A DNA stretch of 64,000 nt, taken from contig WHUZ01000036.1 of the NCBI GenBank assembly GCA_015179045.1, positions 62,001 through 126,000 of the forward strand, read 5' to 3'. This DNA is from Kalaharituber pfeilii. Its lineage: Eukaryota > Ascomycota > Pezizomycetes > Pezizales > Pezizaceae. Below, one piece after another: positions 31,378 to 41,850 of the stretch. Within the stretch, counting starts at the first letter, position 1, and every line of letters begins with the position of its first letter. A program made the position numbers and the translations under genes. The notes below the pieces were generated by a model. That model ran no database searches. It was not told the origin of the DNA and saw nothing but the letters and a program-made list of their open reading frames with translations.

Positions 31378-33777
31378 TCAGTCCCCCTCTGCATCCGACG
31401 CCTCAGAGTCATCATTTTCGGCCTTGTCCACCCCCCTGCGCGGAAAGAACTTCTTGATTCGGTCCCCGGAGATCACGGAATCCATGGGCGTGCCATCTAG
31501 CTCTGCGAGAAGGTAGGTCCCCCTGTCACGCTTTATTGACCTGATGATGTAGGGTCCCATCCACCTATTGTCAAGCTTTCTGGACCACTGCTTGTCAAGC
31601 TGCCTATTGTACACGAGAACCAGGTCCCCGATTTGCAGCTCCTGTGCTCGCTCCCTGCGTTTGGCGTCGAAAAACCGCTTATTGTCCATCCGGCTCTTTC
31701 TCAAATTCTCCGCAGCCGTCTTCAAGTCTCCCCCTGTTGCGACATATGCAATTGGCTTTCCATTAATCATTCCCACAGAGTCGTCTTCCTCGACGGTGAT
31801 ACAACTAGCCTTGAACATCTCGGATTCTTTCTCTCGGAGTTGCGCCGCGACCCATTCTCGTTGCCATTCGATTTTTCCATCTTTTTCAGTGGGCACTGGA
31901 ACCCGGATCGAGTCACCTACCCCCTCTTGCCCAAGGTATAGAACTGGCCCTCGCTGATGAACATCCCCTCGCGCTAGAGCCTTCTTTAACTCTTCACAAG
32001 AATCTCTCCCATGCATGCCCCCATCCCAATAGCACCCCCGGATATTAACTCTATTTGCTGTGGGCGGATATTCACGATTACCATATTGCGTGGGCGAATA
32101 ATACGGCTTAGCAGTGGGCTGTAGGGCTTTTAACTGTGCGATTTGCTCTTCGATTTGCCGCTGTGCTTCCGCTTGATAGAGCTTAAGCTCCTTCATCATT
32201 TTCGAGATTTCGTCGACGTCCTTATCCTTACCCATGATCCCGGAAGGTGGCTTGCTAGTTTCGGACTGCGAAGGCGGTTGCGGTTGCGGTTGCGGCGGCG
32301 GCGGAATATATATTCTGGAACCGTTTTGAGCTTCATTCCCGGCCAGGCGTGTAACCTTCCACAACTTCTTCATCTGTGAGTCGTCTTCGGTGCATAACCC
32401 TAGTGCCTCCTTTTTCAATGTCGCCCAAACCTGCTTCGTTGTGGCTGTATCCTCTATATCAATTTCACACTTCTTGCATAACTTATCGCCTAGCTTATCA
32501 GAAAATGCCTGCAGGAAGAGAAACACTCGGGTATGCTCATTGATAATCCCTTTCGAAACCAGCTGATCTGCCCTCTCTGCGAAATCGAAGATAAAAGCTC
32601 GGAATTGTGAAGGCGTTGGGTCCAAGGTGTTACGCATTGTGCGAGCGATTGATTGAAGGTACGCTTCAGTGTACTTGCGCTGCTCTGTATCGTCGTCCTT
32701 AAACTCCTCAAGGAACTCATTCTTGAACTCGCTCCAAGTGGTAATCTGCTTGAAGTGAACCATGGTTTTGATATACTTGCTAACAACCTTTTCACAGTAT
32801 AGCGGAAGCTTCTTTATGCGGTATTCGTCAGTCCAATCAACAGTCAGATCCTCCCAGGTCGTTAGAAAGTCCGTTGCGTTGTTGCCATCGAAGCGTGGGG
32901 CACCAGGCTGGTGTGGAAGTGGGAAGAAATAGGTTGCAGGTGCGTGAGTAACAGTGGGTTGAGCTGTCTGAATTGTCCCTTGCGAAACGGAAGCACTCTC
33001 AGCCATTGTTGTTATTGCCTTCTCAAGTGCCTGGATAGATAAACGAAGTTGCTGAGTCCAATGATCGATTACTGATAAGCGGTCCTTTCTCTTGCTGGAT
33101 GCGGGTGCTAAGTATCGTTTCGAGCGAAGACGAGGGTGACCAGTGCGAGAGTACGGTGAGTGAAAATGCGAGGTAGTGCGAGGGTGTGGTGCGGTACGAA
33201 GGTGCGGTGCGGTATGAAGGTGCGGTGCGGTATGAAGGTGCGGTGCGGTATGAAGGTGCGGTGCGATGCGAGGATGCGAGGGCGTGGAGGTGCGAAGGTG
33301 CGAGGAAGACGAGAAGGTGCGAAGGTACGGTGAGGGCGAGAAAGAAGAAGAGGAATGTGCGAGGAATGAAGGAAGAGCGAGGTGTGCTTGCGGTGCTGAT
33401 GAAGTGCGCGGTGTTGATGTTGACGGTGCGTGCCCTCTGAGCTCCAATTTATCTCCAGAAAGGCTACCATACCTAGGACCAAAAGAGCTATCCTCATCAT
33501 TTCCGCTTGCCGTGCGGTTCAGTTCCAATATGCCAAGAACGATGATAAGTACTGCCAGGTTTGGAAAGGTGGCGAAATGGCTAATGATAGCGACCCCAAC
33601 TAAAATCACTAGACTATCCAGCTGTCCATTCAGATACCTCGCCACGTGCTTCGCTACGTGCTTGGCAATTCTTGACTCCATTCTTGTTACGATACCGAAT
33701 GACCCTTGTTGCTTTGGAAAAATTTTTCCTCTGACACTATCTCGGTGGCGTTCTTCAGGGTCTCCAGCTATTCCCAC
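31378..33777 (-). CDS. Gag fused in frame to integrase C-terminus (gypsy)
   Basis: Open frame of 799 residues. Gag probably starts at MAESASVSQGTI (ATG 33006); the upstream part, with a hydrophobic stretch (LVILVGVAIISHFATF) and low-complexity HLHTAP repeats, is leader sequence that happens to be open or an N-terminal extension. Gag core: PGAPRFDGNNATDFLTTWED, WSEFKNEFLEEFKDDD, then a CYWDGGMHGRDSC cysteine/histidine motif. After about 31740 the protein jumps to KTAAENLRKSRMDNKRFFDA and IGDLVLVYNRQL ... RWMGPYIIRSI ... GTYLLAELDGT, the region following the integrase catalytic core in gypsy Pol. The missing 2.5-3 kb of pol was removed without breaking the frame. Confidence 0.85.
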   Translation of the reverse strand: MGIAGDPEERHRDSVRGKIFPKQQGSFGIVTRMESRIAKHVAKHVARYLNGQLDSLVILVGVAIISHFATFPNLAVLIIVLGILELNRTASGNDEDSSFGPRYGSLSGDKLELRGHAPSTSTPRTSSAPQAHLALPSFLAHSSSSFSPSPYLRTFSSSSHLRTSTPSHPRIAPHLHTAPHLHTAPHLHTAPHLRTAPHPRTTSHFHSPYSRTGHPRLRSKRYLAPASSKRKDRLSVIDHWTQQLRLSIQALEKAITTMAESASVSQGTIQTAQPTVTHAPATYFFPLPHQPGAPRFDGNNATDFLTTWEDLTVDWTDEYRIKKLPLYCEKVVSKYIKTMVHFKQITTWSEFKNEFLEEFKDDDTEQRKYTEAYLQSIARTMRNTLDPTPSQFRAFIFDFAERADQLVSKGIINEHTRVFLFLQAFSDKLGDKLCKKCEIDIEDTATTKQVWATLKKEALGLCTEDDSQMKKLWKVTRLAGNEAQNGSRIYIPPPPQPQPQPPSQSETSKPPSGIMGKDKDVDEISKMMKELKLYQAEAQRQIEEQIAQLKALQPTAKPYYSPTQYGNREYPPTANRVNIRGCYWDGGMHGRDSCEELKKALARGDVHQRGPVLYLGQEGVGDSIRVPVPTEKDGKIEWQREWVAAQLREKESEMFKASCITVEEDDSVGMINGKPIAYVATGGDLKTAAENLRKSRMDNKRFFDAKRRERAQELQIGDLVLVYNRQLDKQWSRKLDNRWMGPYIIRSIKRDRGTYLLAELDGTPMDSVISGDRIKKFFPRRGVDKAENDDSEASDAEGD
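33186..33275 (-). repeat. 18-bp tandem repeat in gypsy leader
   Basis: Four to five copies of GGTGCGGTGCGGTATGAA (plus strand), coding for HRTFIP-type units. Degenerate relatives continue to 33330. Confidence 0.85.
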
Positions 33778-34047
33778 TTTCCTGAGCGTTGAGTTGACCT
33801 TCCGTGGTGCGAGTATGAGATATAGATATGTGCGATGTGTGCGATGTGTGCGAGGCGTGCGATGTGTGCGAGGCGTGCAAGTGATGGAGTATGCGAGAGT
33901 ACGACCTGTGCGAAGCGTGCGAATGTGCCAGAGCGTGGGTTGTGCGAGTTTTGCGAGTTGTGCGAGTTTATGCTAGCCCAGATGCCCAAAGATGCTCAAA
34001 GATGCCCAAGATGCGAGTTATCGTACTTTCGTTCTTCAGCCACAGCT

Positions 34048-34066
34048 CTCCGGTCGAAGGGACCAA
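34048..34066 (-). other. Primer-binding site of gypsy derivative
   Basis: One base after the 5' LTR the coding strand reads TGGTCCCTTCGACCGGAG. A TGG start is expected for pairing with a tRNA 3'-CCA end; the tRNA was not identified. Confidence 0.6.
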
Positions 34067-34412
34067 TGTAAGATAGACAGATAGTATCAACTACTGCCTT
34101 GCGATGGACCGGAGCGGTGAGAACTGGCGGAACGAACGTACGACCAAATGCGAGTGCGAGTGCGAAAAAAAAGAGAAGAGAAGAAGGTTGTTGATTGTGT
34201 GTGCTAGAGTACAGGAAATCTATATACGAATTATCAAATCGGATGAACTCCAGGCTTCACTTTCTTATCCAGTCGGAAAACTTCCAGTGTCACGCCAAGA
34301 GGAGGAAAAATTTTATACTTATTAGATATCGCCTCACGTGCTGCCCTTATCTCCACGTGCCTTCCTTATCCATGCCAAGCTTGCATTAACCCATTCCGTC
34401 GTCGTCACCACA
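34067..34412 (-). repeat. 5' LTR of gypsy derivative
   Basis: 346 bp; contains the 98-bp segment absent from its partner. Confidence 0.9.
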
Positions 34413-34943
34413 ATGGCAGTTCGAAAGCAAAAACAAGAACCTCCCAAAGGAGGGAGCGAAGCTGATAGTCATGTTTGAGCCTGGAATGCTCACCGTACGA
34501 GCACTTCAGCCAGGCGAGCCCATACCCATAAAGCCCCCCAAGAGCACACAGCCACTGCTGCTCAGCCCCATCACGTGGGTACACACGGAGCCGATTGAGC
34601 CACCACCACCACCACCACCACCACCACCACCGCCACCACCGCCACCAGTCCCACGGTTCAGCCCCATCACGTGGGTTGAAACACAACCGGAGGCACCGAC
34701 TACGCCTCAGCAGACAATCCTGGGGCTCAGCCCCATCTCGCGCTTAGACACCCCACCGGCGGAAACGACGAACTCGGAGAAGACACCCCCGACCAGGAAA
34801 AGGAAGGGAAGCAGCCGTCAGAGAAAACGCCATACGAGATTAAAAGGCGGCTGGACCAAAAAGAGGCGAAAAAGATAGCCAACTCGCCTCCGATCGGGAC
34901 TCCGGCGACGGCAGTCGCCACCACCACACCGACAGCCGAACCC

Positions 34944-34981
<38 letters not shown>

Positions 34982-35510
34982 CCCGACCCCCGCAGAGACA
35001 GCACCGGCACCGAAGTCGAAGCCCACAGGGAAAAGACAAAAGAACAGCAAGCCCTCCGATCCAACTCCCAAAACCGACGCCATCACCACTTCGAAAGCCG
35101 GCGTCGTCGTACACGGAATCTCCTTAAGGAAGGACTTGGGAAAGGTGAGGAAGTGGCTGGAGGCTGGGAATAAGACACTGGGCAAGACCGTGGGGATAAG
35201 GTGGTTGAGACGCAAGACTGAGCTGTTAGCCGAGGGCAAGAAGACAAGCTCGGTCGTGGTGTACTTGGAGGAGGAGAAAGAGATAGACAGAGTCAGGTTG
35301 GGAGGGAGGCTGTTGAGGACCACTCAATACGAGCCGGACAGGCGGAGGAAGTAGGCCGTATTGACCCCCGCATCACACACGAGATCCGCGGGCCCCACAT
35401 GTATTTAGGCATCAGTTAGTTTTTGTTTTTTCTTCTCAAATATACACCTCGCCATAGCCCACAGGGCGGCATGCGAGTACTGAAATTAAAAAAAAAAAAA
35501 AAAAAAAATA

Positions 35511-36185
35511 ACCTCATCTCATATTTGCACCGTATGCTCGGCCCGGCCATACCTGTCAAATTCAGCTCATTCTACCGCATCTCGCACCGTCAGCTCCAGT
35601 GGGCCATATGCGTCAAATTCAGCTCATTCTGCATCACCTCGTGCCGACAGCCCGGGCCTGCAATTCGTGTGAAATTTAGCTCATTCTGGCTCACCTCACA
35701 CCGTTGAATAGGGCCTGCAATTCGGGTGAAATATAGCTCATTCTAGCTCATCTCACGCCGGGGAATAGGGCCTGCCAAACCTCTCAGGTTCAGCTCATTC
35801 TGCCGCATCTTGTGCCGGCAGGTTGGGCCCGCCATACCCATCAAAGTCAGCTCATTGTGCCTGCTCTCCCGCTGTCAGGTCAGGCCAGCTATACGTACCA
35901 ATTTCAGCTTATTCTGCCTCATCTCGTACGCCGGCCATGCCTGTCAACTTTCTCACGCCGTCGGGTTGGGCCTTCCATGCCTGTCAAATTCAGCTCACTC
36001 TACCTCATCTCACGGCGGTAGATGTGGCCTGAGGCCGTGGGGCCGGACCTGCCATATCTATTAAATTCAACTCATTCTGCCACATCTCATACCAATGATA
36101 CCATCGGGCCGGACCTGTCATATCTATCAAATTCAATGCTGGCAAGAGAGACCTGTCATACTTGTTAAGTTAAGCTCAGGTTGCA
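35511..36185 (+). repeat. 57-bp minisatellite array II
   Basis: About ten units with ATTCAGCTCATTCTG and CCATACCTGTCAA. The same order of units, followed by the same 200-bp unique segment, occurs at 43793-44416 joined to 53414-53605, and inverted at 38536-39372. Confidence 0.85.
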
Positions 36186-36325
36186 GGACTACTTGGTACT
36201 TCAGCCCATTCCCTTAGGCGCAAGCTATATCAATTTATGATCAAATGCGACTGGGTTCAATCCGGCGCGAGGCGTAACCAGCAGTACTTACGACGAGTGG
36301 CCGCGATTCCTGTACCTTAGTATTA
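36122..36325 (+). repeat. Inverted repeat arm bounding an AT-rich block
   Basis: Matches 38536-38738 in inverted orientation and 53410-53605 directly. Typical phrases are GCTGGCAAGAGAGACCTGTC and CGTAACCAGCAGTACTTACG. It separates satellite from AT-rich DNA in all three places. Confidence 0.85.
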
Positions 36326-36329
36326 TGGT

Positions 36330-38097
36330 ACTTATAGTACTAAGAGTGCAAACTCTTTTTTTTCCTAATGTTAAATCTATGTTAATAAACTAACTATAAA
36401 ATTACTTACAAAGATAATATTAAGTATTATAATACTATTTTACAATTTCTTTCATATATGAATTTATTAAATCTTTATTATAATATATACTTAGATATAG
36501 TAAAATTAAAAGTATCTTCTTTATTAAAACCTTTTAGAATATTAATTTTTTTATAATAATTCAATTTCTAATATTGTTATATTTAAGATTTATTATTACA
36601 ACTTAATACTTTTAAACTATAACTAAATAACTAATAAAAAATATAATATTTAAGTTTTATTTATTTTAATAATAAAATAAATACTATTAAAGTATTAATA
36701 ATTTTAAACTAAATATTATACCTTATTATTAAATCTTTGAACTAGTTTTTATATATCTTATTCTAAATTCTTTTATTTAATTATTTTATATTTAATATAT
36801 ATAAGTAAAATAATAAACTATATAATAGTATAATAAATTTTATAAAAATTTTATTACTATAAATGTTACAGGCATAATTGTTCTTATGCTATAATACCAT
36901 CTTGTTAAAGTGTTATCAAAAGGTACTACTAACTATAAGGCCTATTAGTTGAGTATTTAGCTAACTTGATACTAGTCAGGCTAATGGTAATGGAGCTTTC
37001 TCGATTAAGAAGTAAGTAGCTATTAAGATTAGCAATCTTAGTTACTGACTCTTCTAATAGTTCCTATTGTACTAATTCTTTACTTATACAATAACCTTTG
37101 ATATTGGTCTCTGTATAGCAATCGGAGTTATAATAGTATTTTTAGATAGAGGCTTGCATTAGTGGTTTCAAATTCTCGTATTTGTTGTTCTAGAATTTAT
37201 TGTAAGAGTTGGTCAAGAAGAAAGACTGTCACTTAGTATTTTTCAGGGTCTAGCTTGATTCCTGAAATCCTTTTAAGCTGAATTTGTTAGCAGCTTTGAA
37301 GAACTATATTTTATATAAATAGAAGCCTGACCTACCAGAGTTAGAAGGGCAAGGACCTGGAACTCAACCTTAACAAATATAAAGCTTTCTTACTATCTTA
37401 ACTACCTTATTTTTCGTGACTTATATTTAATTATATTTCACGACGCACTTAGTTATTTAGTAAATGGCTTACCTTCAACGTACCTTGTAACAATAAATAG
37501 ATATTTTAATGATCTACTAATATTATATTAATTGAATTATAATTTTAATTATATAAATAATAATTTAAGTATTATTATTATATTAATTTCTAAGATATTT
37601 TCTATTAAATTAAAATGTTTTTAAAACTAAAGTTATTATTTATTATATAAAATCTATCTTAAAAAAAAATTTATATATAAAAATAAAATATAAAATATAA
37701 ATATTAATTCATTTAAAATTTATTTTTTAATCTATTTATTATTAATTTACTTTCTTAACTATATTACTTTTAAAAATTTTATTATTTAATAAGAGAAAAA
37801 TAAAGTTAATAATTATATTTATTATAATAAGTTCTTAGTTATATTATATTAAGTAACTTCTACTATATATATTAAAAATATAAATTCTTTAATCTATTCT
37901 TTTATTCTTTTGTATTATATATAGTACTTAACTAATTATAATATTTTTATTTTCTGCCTTTTATAAATTAAAAATATATAATTTTATAATTAATACTAAA
38001 AGATTAACTAAAAATAAATTAATTAAAAATAGTTTTCTTCTATATATATAAAATTCTAACTCATTTTTTACTTTAAATAATTAATATTTATAATTTA
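36330..38097. repeat. AT-rich block with degraded repeat
   Basis: Strongly AT-rich and gene-free. 36880-37490 is an inverted match to 58480-59105 (for example AAGCTTTCTTACTATCTTAA against its complement near 58555). Both look like mutated copies of one dispersed element whose type can no longer be told. Confidence 0.7.
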
Positions 38098-38447
38098 GCA
38101 TTTGCACTCGGTGTGAGTTATGAGTCGGTTTTTTTGAGTAAGTCGGTTTTCGGGTTGGTTTGTCACGCCGTAAAACGTACCCGACTCGGCTGCCGAGTGA
38201 GCCGGTATGAGTTGTATGTACGGCGTGACTGAGTCGGTACGAGTTGTATGTACGGCGTGACTGAGTCGGTGTGATAAAGTACTACTACTACTCGGCTGCC
38301 GAGTGAGCCGGTATGAGTTATATGTGCGGCATGACTGAGTCGAGTGATACTGTACAACTACTACTCATTTCCTGAGTGAGTTTAAAGTAGGGTCGGAGGA
38401 ATTTTATTGAAGGCTTACACCGACTCAACTCACACCGATGCGAACGC
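38098..38447. mobile_element. MITE-like element with imperfect TIRs
   Basis: Ends GCATTTGCACTCGGTGTGAG and, inverted, GCGTTCGCATCGGTGTGAG form an imperfect 28-31-bp TIR. The flanks TTA/TAA allow a TA or TTA-type duplication. Inside are direct repeats of GAGTTGTATGTACGGCGTGA and two TCGGCTGCCGAGTGAGCCGG copies. GC-rich compared with its AT-rich surroundings, so it arrived after decay of the host block or escaped it. Confidence 0.6.
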
Positions 38448-38535
38448 TAAACTGTTTATATTAAAAACTTAATTATATTTCTTTTTTCTCCTTATTTTTA
38501 TCTTCATATATTTTAATTTATATAACTTTTTATTT

Positions 38536-39372
38536 TTATTATACAGGAATCGTGGCCACTCGTCGTAAGTACTGCTGGTTACGCCTCACGCCGGATTGAA
38601 CCCAGTCGCATTTGACATAGCTTGTACCTAAGCTAAAGGGCTGAAGTGCCAAGTATTCCTGAAACCTGAGCTTAACTTGACAAGTATCACAGGTCTCTCT
38701 CGCCAGCATTGACTTTGATAGATATGACAGGTCCGGCCCGACGGCATGAGATGTGGCAGAATGAGTTGAATTCAATAGATATGGCAGGTTCGGCCCGACG
38801 GCATGAGATGTGGCAGAATGAGTGAATATAATAGATATGGCAGGTCCGGCCCCACGGCCTCAGGTGAGCAAGAATGATCTCAATTTTACAGGTATAGCAG
38901 GCCCCACCTACCGCTGTGAGGTGAGGTAGAGTGAGCTGAATTTGACAGGCATGGAAGGCCCAACCCGATGGTGTGAGAAAGTTGACAGGTATGGCTGGCC
39001 CACGAGATGAGACAGAATAAGCTCAATTTGGCACGTATAGCCGGCCTGACCTGACAGCGCGAGATCAGGCACAAGAAGCTGAATTTGACAGGTATGGCGG
39101 GCCCAACCTGCCAGCACGAGATACGGCAGAATGAGCTGAGCTTGATAGGTTTGGCAGGCCCTATTCAACGGCGTGAGGTGAGCCAGAACGAGCTGAATTT
39201 CACATGAATTGCAGGCCCGGACTGGTGGCACGAGACGATGCGGAATGAGCTGAATGTGATAGATGTGGCAGAACGAGTTGAGGTAGAATCAGCTGAATTT
39301 GACAGGTATGGTAGGGCCCACTCGATGGCGTGAGATAAGGAAGAATAAGCTCAATTTGAGAGGTATTACAGG
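38536..39372 (-). repeat. 57-bp minisatellite array III (inverted copy of array II)
   Basis: Mirrors 35511-36325: inverted-repeat arm at 38536-38738, then about ten 57-bp units in minus orientation. Together with array II it makes the AT-rich core 36330-38535 the loop of a very large palindrome. Confidence 0.85.
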
Positions 39373-39880
39373 CAATGAATTCAACAGGCCAGGCCAGGTC
39401 AGGCCAACCGGAGGCCTGGACTGGCCGGGACCATGAAATTCTGGGCCTGGCCTGGTCTGATTGTTCAGGCCAGGCCGTGAGGGCCGGTCCAGACCATTCA
39501 GGCCGGTCCAGGCCAACCAGGCTATTTACGTAAATTCCAGCGATTTTAGAATTTAACCCAGGTGAATTAGATTTTAATAGTTCTGGATATGTCTACTATC
39601 AGTAATTGGCAGTTGCGCATTAGGTATCATCATCGAAGTTAAATACTCAAACAATCTGGTAAATGCTGGCCTCAATTCACCTCGATAGCTGTGGAGTGAT
39701 TCGTTTAATTGGCTTGAACCTGCCTCAATGGCCTGGACCGACCTGATTGGCCTGGGCCGGCCTGAATGGTTTGGACCGGCCTGAATGGCCTGGACCAGCC
39801 TGGTTGGCCTGATTCATGTGGATCAGGCCGGTCCAGACGGTTTCAGTCCAATGCAGATCACGGCCTGTTGGATTCATTGA
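39373..39880. mobile_element. hAT-like non-autonomous element
   Basis: Terminal inverted repeats CAATGAATTCAACAGGCC and CAATGAATCCAACAGGCC. Flanks ATTACAGG (39365-39372) and ATTGCAGG (39881-39888) are an 8-bp duplication with one mismatch. The subterminal zones are built of GGCCTGGACCGGCCTGAATG-like motifs. 508 bp, no transposase frame. The related end at 28091 marks the same insertion in array I. Confidence 0.75.
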
Positions 39881-40864
39881 TTGCAGGCCCAACGTGATGG
39901 CGTATAAATGAGCTGAATTTGACAGGTATGGCAGATCCGAGCAGACGGCTTGAGGTGAGGTAGAATGAGCTCAATTTCACACGAATTGCATGCCCGAGTT
40001 AACGGCATGAGCTGAACTTGACACGTATAGCTGGCCCGACCCGATGGTGCAAGATGAGGTGGAATGAGCTGAATTTGACAGGCATGGCCGGCCCTAGCCA
40101 TTGCAGTAGCCATTGCAGTAGTCATTTCAGTAGCCATTTCAGTAGCCATTTCAGCGGCCATTTCAGGTGCCATTTCATTAGGCATTTCGGTAGCCGTTTC
40201 AGTAGCCATTTCAGCGGCCATTTCGGTAGCCGTTTTGGCAGCCATTTCGGTAGCCATTTCGGCACGCGATGCGTAGTGGCAGTCCCGATCCGAGGGCACG
40301 AGATGAGGCGCAATGAGGTGGATTTGACAGGAAGAGGAGGTACGGCCCGGCGGTGAGCGATGAGCTAAATTTGACATGTATCGCCGGCCTGACCTGACGG
40401 CGCGAGGTCAGGCACAATGAGCTGAATTTGACAGGTTTGGCAAGCCCTATTCGACGGCATGAGATGAGTCAGAATGAGTTGAATTTCACTTGAATTGCAG
40501 GCCTGACCTGATGGTACGAGATGATACAGAATGAGCTGAATTTGATAGATGTGGCAGCCCCGACGTGGCAGCGTGAGATGAGGTGGAATGAGCTCAATTT
40601 GACAGGTATGGCAGATCCGATCCACTGGCATAAGATGTAGGAGAATGGGCTGAGGTAGAATGAGCTGAATTTGACAGGTATGGCAGATCCGACCTGCCGG
40701 CGTGAGATGAGGTGAAGTCGACAGGTATGTCCGGCCTGACCTGAGGCACTCAGTAGCCATTTTAGCAGCCATTTCGGCCGCCATTTCAAGAGTCGTTTTG
40801 GTAGTCATTTCCATAGCCATTTCATTATCGCTTTTAGTAGCCATTTTAGTACCCATTTCGGTAG

Positions 40865-41261
40865 TAGTGAGCGGCACGAGCTAGCTCGAGCCGAGCTGGA
40901 GGGTGAGCTCGAGCCAGCTCGTGAGTAAGTGAGCTTGGCTCGAGCTGGCTCGAGCTGGCGTGGCATGAGCTCGAGCCTGGATCATAATATTGACAAACTA
41001 AACTAAACTAAGCTAAATTTTCATCTTTCTCACTACTATCAGCTAAATTGTGCATTTCGAAGTTGTTGGTAGGTCAGAATGAGCTCCAAGTCTCTAATTA
41101 TTACTATAGTAGGTATTTACAGTTTATGAAACCTTGCACTGGCTAAGCATTTTAGCGAGCTGTCAAGAAAAACACAAGCATGATCTTGGCTCGTTTGAGC
41201 TCGAGCCAGCTCGAGCCCATGCCAGGCCAGCTCGAGCTGGCTCGGCTCGTGCCGCTCACTA
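40865..41261. mobile_element. hAT-like MITE, copy 1
   Basis: Ends TAGTGAGCGGCACGAGC, inverted at the other side, and exact 8-bp duplication TTCGGTAG (40857-40864, 41262-41269). The subterminal zones carry many CTCGAGC/GCTCGAG palindromes. 397 bp, non-coding. Confidence 0.9.
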
Positions 41262-41338
41262 TTCGGTAGCCATTTCAGCAGCAAACTCAGCAGTAATTTC
41301 AGTAGCCATTGAAGTAGCTATTGCAGTGTAGTGAGTGG

Positions 41339-41683
41339 CACGAGCTAGCTCGAGCCGACCTGGAGGGTAAGCTCGAGCCAGTAAGTGAGTAAGTGAGCTC
41401 GGCTCAAGCTGGCTCGAGCCTGGATTGATTATATACATAATATTGACAAACTAAACTAAACTAAGCTAAATTTTCATCTTTCTCACTACTATCAGCTAAA
41501 TTATGCATTTTGAAGTTGTTGGTAGGTCAGAATGAGCTCCAAGTCTCTAATTATTACTATATTAGCTATTTACAGTTTATGAAACCTTGCACTGGCTAAG
41601 CATTTTAGCGAGCTGTCAAGAAAAACACTAGCAATATCTTGGCTCGTTTGAGCTCGAGCTGGCTCGGCTCGTGCCGCTCACTA
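41339..41683. mobile_element. hAT-like MITE, copy 2
   Basis: Closely related to copy 1 in the middle (CTAAACTAAACTAAGCTAAA) with the same TIRs. Flanks TTGCAGTG (41331-41338) and TTGCAGCG (41684-41691) form an 8-bp duplication with one mismatch. 345 bp; differs from copy 1 by deletions in the GAGCTCGAGC-rich ends. Confidence 0.88.
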
Positions 41684-41850
41684 TTGCAGCGGCCATTTCA
41701 GCGGCCATTTCAACAGCCATTTCAGTAGCCATTTCGATAGCCTTTTCGGTAGCCATTTCATCATCTATATGCTGGCAGGTTGGGCCCTCTATTCCTGTCA
41801 AGTTCACCTCATCTCATGCCGTTAGGTCGGGCCGGCCATACGTGTCAAAT

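Larger units (their letters stand above)
30558..34412 (-). mobile_element. Ty3/gypsy derivative lacking most of pol
   Basis: LTRs 30558-30807 and 34067-34412 start TGTAAGATAGACAG and end CGTCACCACA. They are almost identical except for about 98 bp present only in the right LTR (34228-34325). Flanks ATGG (30554-30557, 34413-34416) form a 4-bp duplication. The internal region codes for Gag fused to an integrase C-terminus; protease, reverse transcriptase, RNase H and integrase core are absent. A recent non-autonomous derivative needing a helper. Confidence 0.9.
30410..35354 (+). pseudogene. Gag-like protein of G1 (split)
   Basis: The coding region is cut at 30557/34413 by the gypsy element; across the junction the frame continues through EAWGDALIDIW then QFESKNKNLPKEGAKLIVMF. 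It has an N-terminal domain, two SPITWV motifs flanking a long proline run (34600-34650), then a charged segment, a TPTP run and the C-terminal domain VVVHGISLRKDLGKVRKWLE ... GKKTSSVVVYLEEE ... RLGGRLLRTTQYEP, ending at a stop at 35352-35354. The N-terminal frame runs to a stop at 34878. The C-terminal part lies in the -1 frame relative to it, with both frames open over about 34770-34878. The start is uncertain: the first ATG (30410) leads only to a short frame. Confidence 0.75.
30137..35510 (+). mobile_element. Gag-only retroposon G1, type A tail, split by a gypsy derivative
   Basis: Exact 13-bp duplication ACCTCATCTCATA (30124-30136, 35511-35523). Without the nested LTR element it is about 1.5 kb: 5' UTR homologous to 43605-43792 and 500-656, one gag-like coding region with a frame change, short 3' UTR, hairpin CGCCATAGCCC-ACA-GGGCGGC and poly(A). 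There is no endonuclease, reverse transcriptase or RNase H, and no space where they were lost between gag and tail. Confidence 0.9.

Noticed and set aside
34727..35323. 198-residue minus-strand frame over G1
   Set aside because: It is antisense to the gag-like region; the plus-strand protein has homologues elsewhere in the window, the antisense does not.
38150..38360. Hairpin-rich segment as a structural RNA gene
   Set aside because: The inverted and direct repeats are explained by the MITE-like element; no known RNA family is recognised.
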